Notes under the pieces: generated by a model
What the model was told of the DNA's origin: nothing
The model's input: the letters and a program-made list of their open reading frames with translations, nothing else
Database searches by the model: none
Program-made: the position numbers and the translations under genes
Part shown: positions 63,712-64,000 of the stretch, in pieces
Position numbering within the stretch: the first letter of the stretch is position 1
How the letters are laid out: every line of letters starts with the position of its first letter
Assembly (NCBI GenBank): GCA_036005845.1
Contig: DASYQD010000175.1
Coordinates: 19,779-83,778, forward strand
Length of the DNA stretch: 64,000 nt
Source: DASYQD01 sp036005845
GTDB taxonomy: Bacteria > Acidobacteriota > Thermoanaerobaculia > Multivoradales > JAIOJS01
Direction: 5' to 3'

Positions 63712-64000
63712 CTACGAAGTGCCGGGCGCCAACGGCGGCACTTCCGGCCCGGCACCGAGGATGCGGTCGAGCGCCGATCCCAGGTCGGCGCCCTCCTTGC
63801 GCCGCACCTGGTCGAGGTAGAGGTGCGCGGTGGCGAAGTCGATGTAGAGCTGCACCGCGAGCTGCGCCAGCGTCGAGATCATCGCCGCCGGTATCGTCAG
63901 CCACAGCGTGGCGCGCACCAGCGCCTGCGGGTCGGCGCCCTCGCCGCGGCTCATGCCGCGCATCACCATCACCTGGCTGACGATCATCGCCGGCATCTGC
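63712..64000 (-). CDS. Membrane protein, C-terminal part (cut by window edge)
   Basis: The C-terminal 95 or so residues of a protein whose start lies beyond the window. A hydrophobic helix is visible ('ATLWLTIPAAMISTLAQLAVQ'), followed by a soluble tail 'HLYLDQVRRKEGADLGSALDRI' and a Pro/Gly-rich end. It lies 13 bp upstream of the DUF4129 gene on the same strand, so it belongs to the MoxR-DUF58 operon. Membrane proteins of several unknown families occupy this position in such operons. The family cannot be fixed from this fragment. Confidence 0.6.
   Translation of the reverse strand, partial: QMPAMIVSQVMVMRGMSRGEGADPQALVRATLWLTIPAAMISTLAQLAVQLYIDFATAHLYLDQVRRKEGADLGSALDRILGAGPEVPPLAPGTS

Overview
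The window is about 64 kb of very GC-rich bacterial DNA, densely packed with genes, many of which overlap by 1-4 bp at stop/start codons. The orphan FtsX/MacB-type permease at 42562-44982 has the look of the acidobacterial duplicated orphan permease (ADOP) family. Together with a DUF4388 protein, a sigma/anti-sigma-CHAT pair, two MoxR-DUF58 operons and the recA type, it suggests Acidobacteriota, possibly Thermoanaerobaculia. That placement is inference, since there is no rRNA gene. No rRNA, tRNA or CRISPR array was seen.

Layout. 1-4667: end of an exopolysaccharide cluster with three family-4 glycosyltransferases and a WcaJ-like initiating sugar transferase, interrupted by a dispersed palindromic repeat (691-786). 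4677-5378: Phd/VapBC-type toxin-antitoxin locus whose toxin is frameshifted. 5445-6174: fluoride exporter crcB with DUF190, followed by a MITE-like inverted-repeat element (6227-6514). 6581-10664: MoxR-DUF58-TgpA (transglutaminase) operon. 10918-13066: recA convergent with a DUF4388 gene. 13221-20008: a GT2 synthase, a 1009-residue exported protein, an Smr-domain protein and a histone-deacetylase-like protein with a large unassigned C-terminal part. 20204-26375: a lower-GC island with an exported protein, a 1661-residue RHS protein ending in a HELAH metallopeptidase-like tip, and a small exported candidate partner.

26470-30112: an ATP-grasp protein divergent from a PAS-PAS hybrid histidine kinase. 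30170-37345: a leftward run of S51-like peptidase, Fes-like esterase, sigma factor, anti-sigma/TPR/CHAT protease and an unknown helical protein. A second ATP-grasp gene (37368-38588) diverges from it. 38638-45628: UDP-glucose dehydrogenase, an unknown protein, an EamA transporter overlapping a lipoprotein gene, the ADOP permease and miaE. 45697-54831: an S4 RNA-binding protein, GH38 alpha-mannosidase, a DUF1579-like exported protein, glgX, a fatty-acid desaturase and a cyclopropane-fatty-acid-synthase-like methyltransferase. 54906-58988: TRAP transporter with fused DctQM, DctP and the TatT lipoprotein. 59437-64000: a second MoxR-DUF58 operon with DUF4350 and DUF4129 genes, cut by the window edge.

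The two most promising undescribed systems are: (i) the sigma factor next to a single-chain zinc-finger anti-sigma/TPR/CHAT protease, apparently in one transcription unit with an S51-like and an esterase gene and facing an ATP-grasp gene; and (ii) the RHS-HELAH toxin candidate with its exported neighbour.
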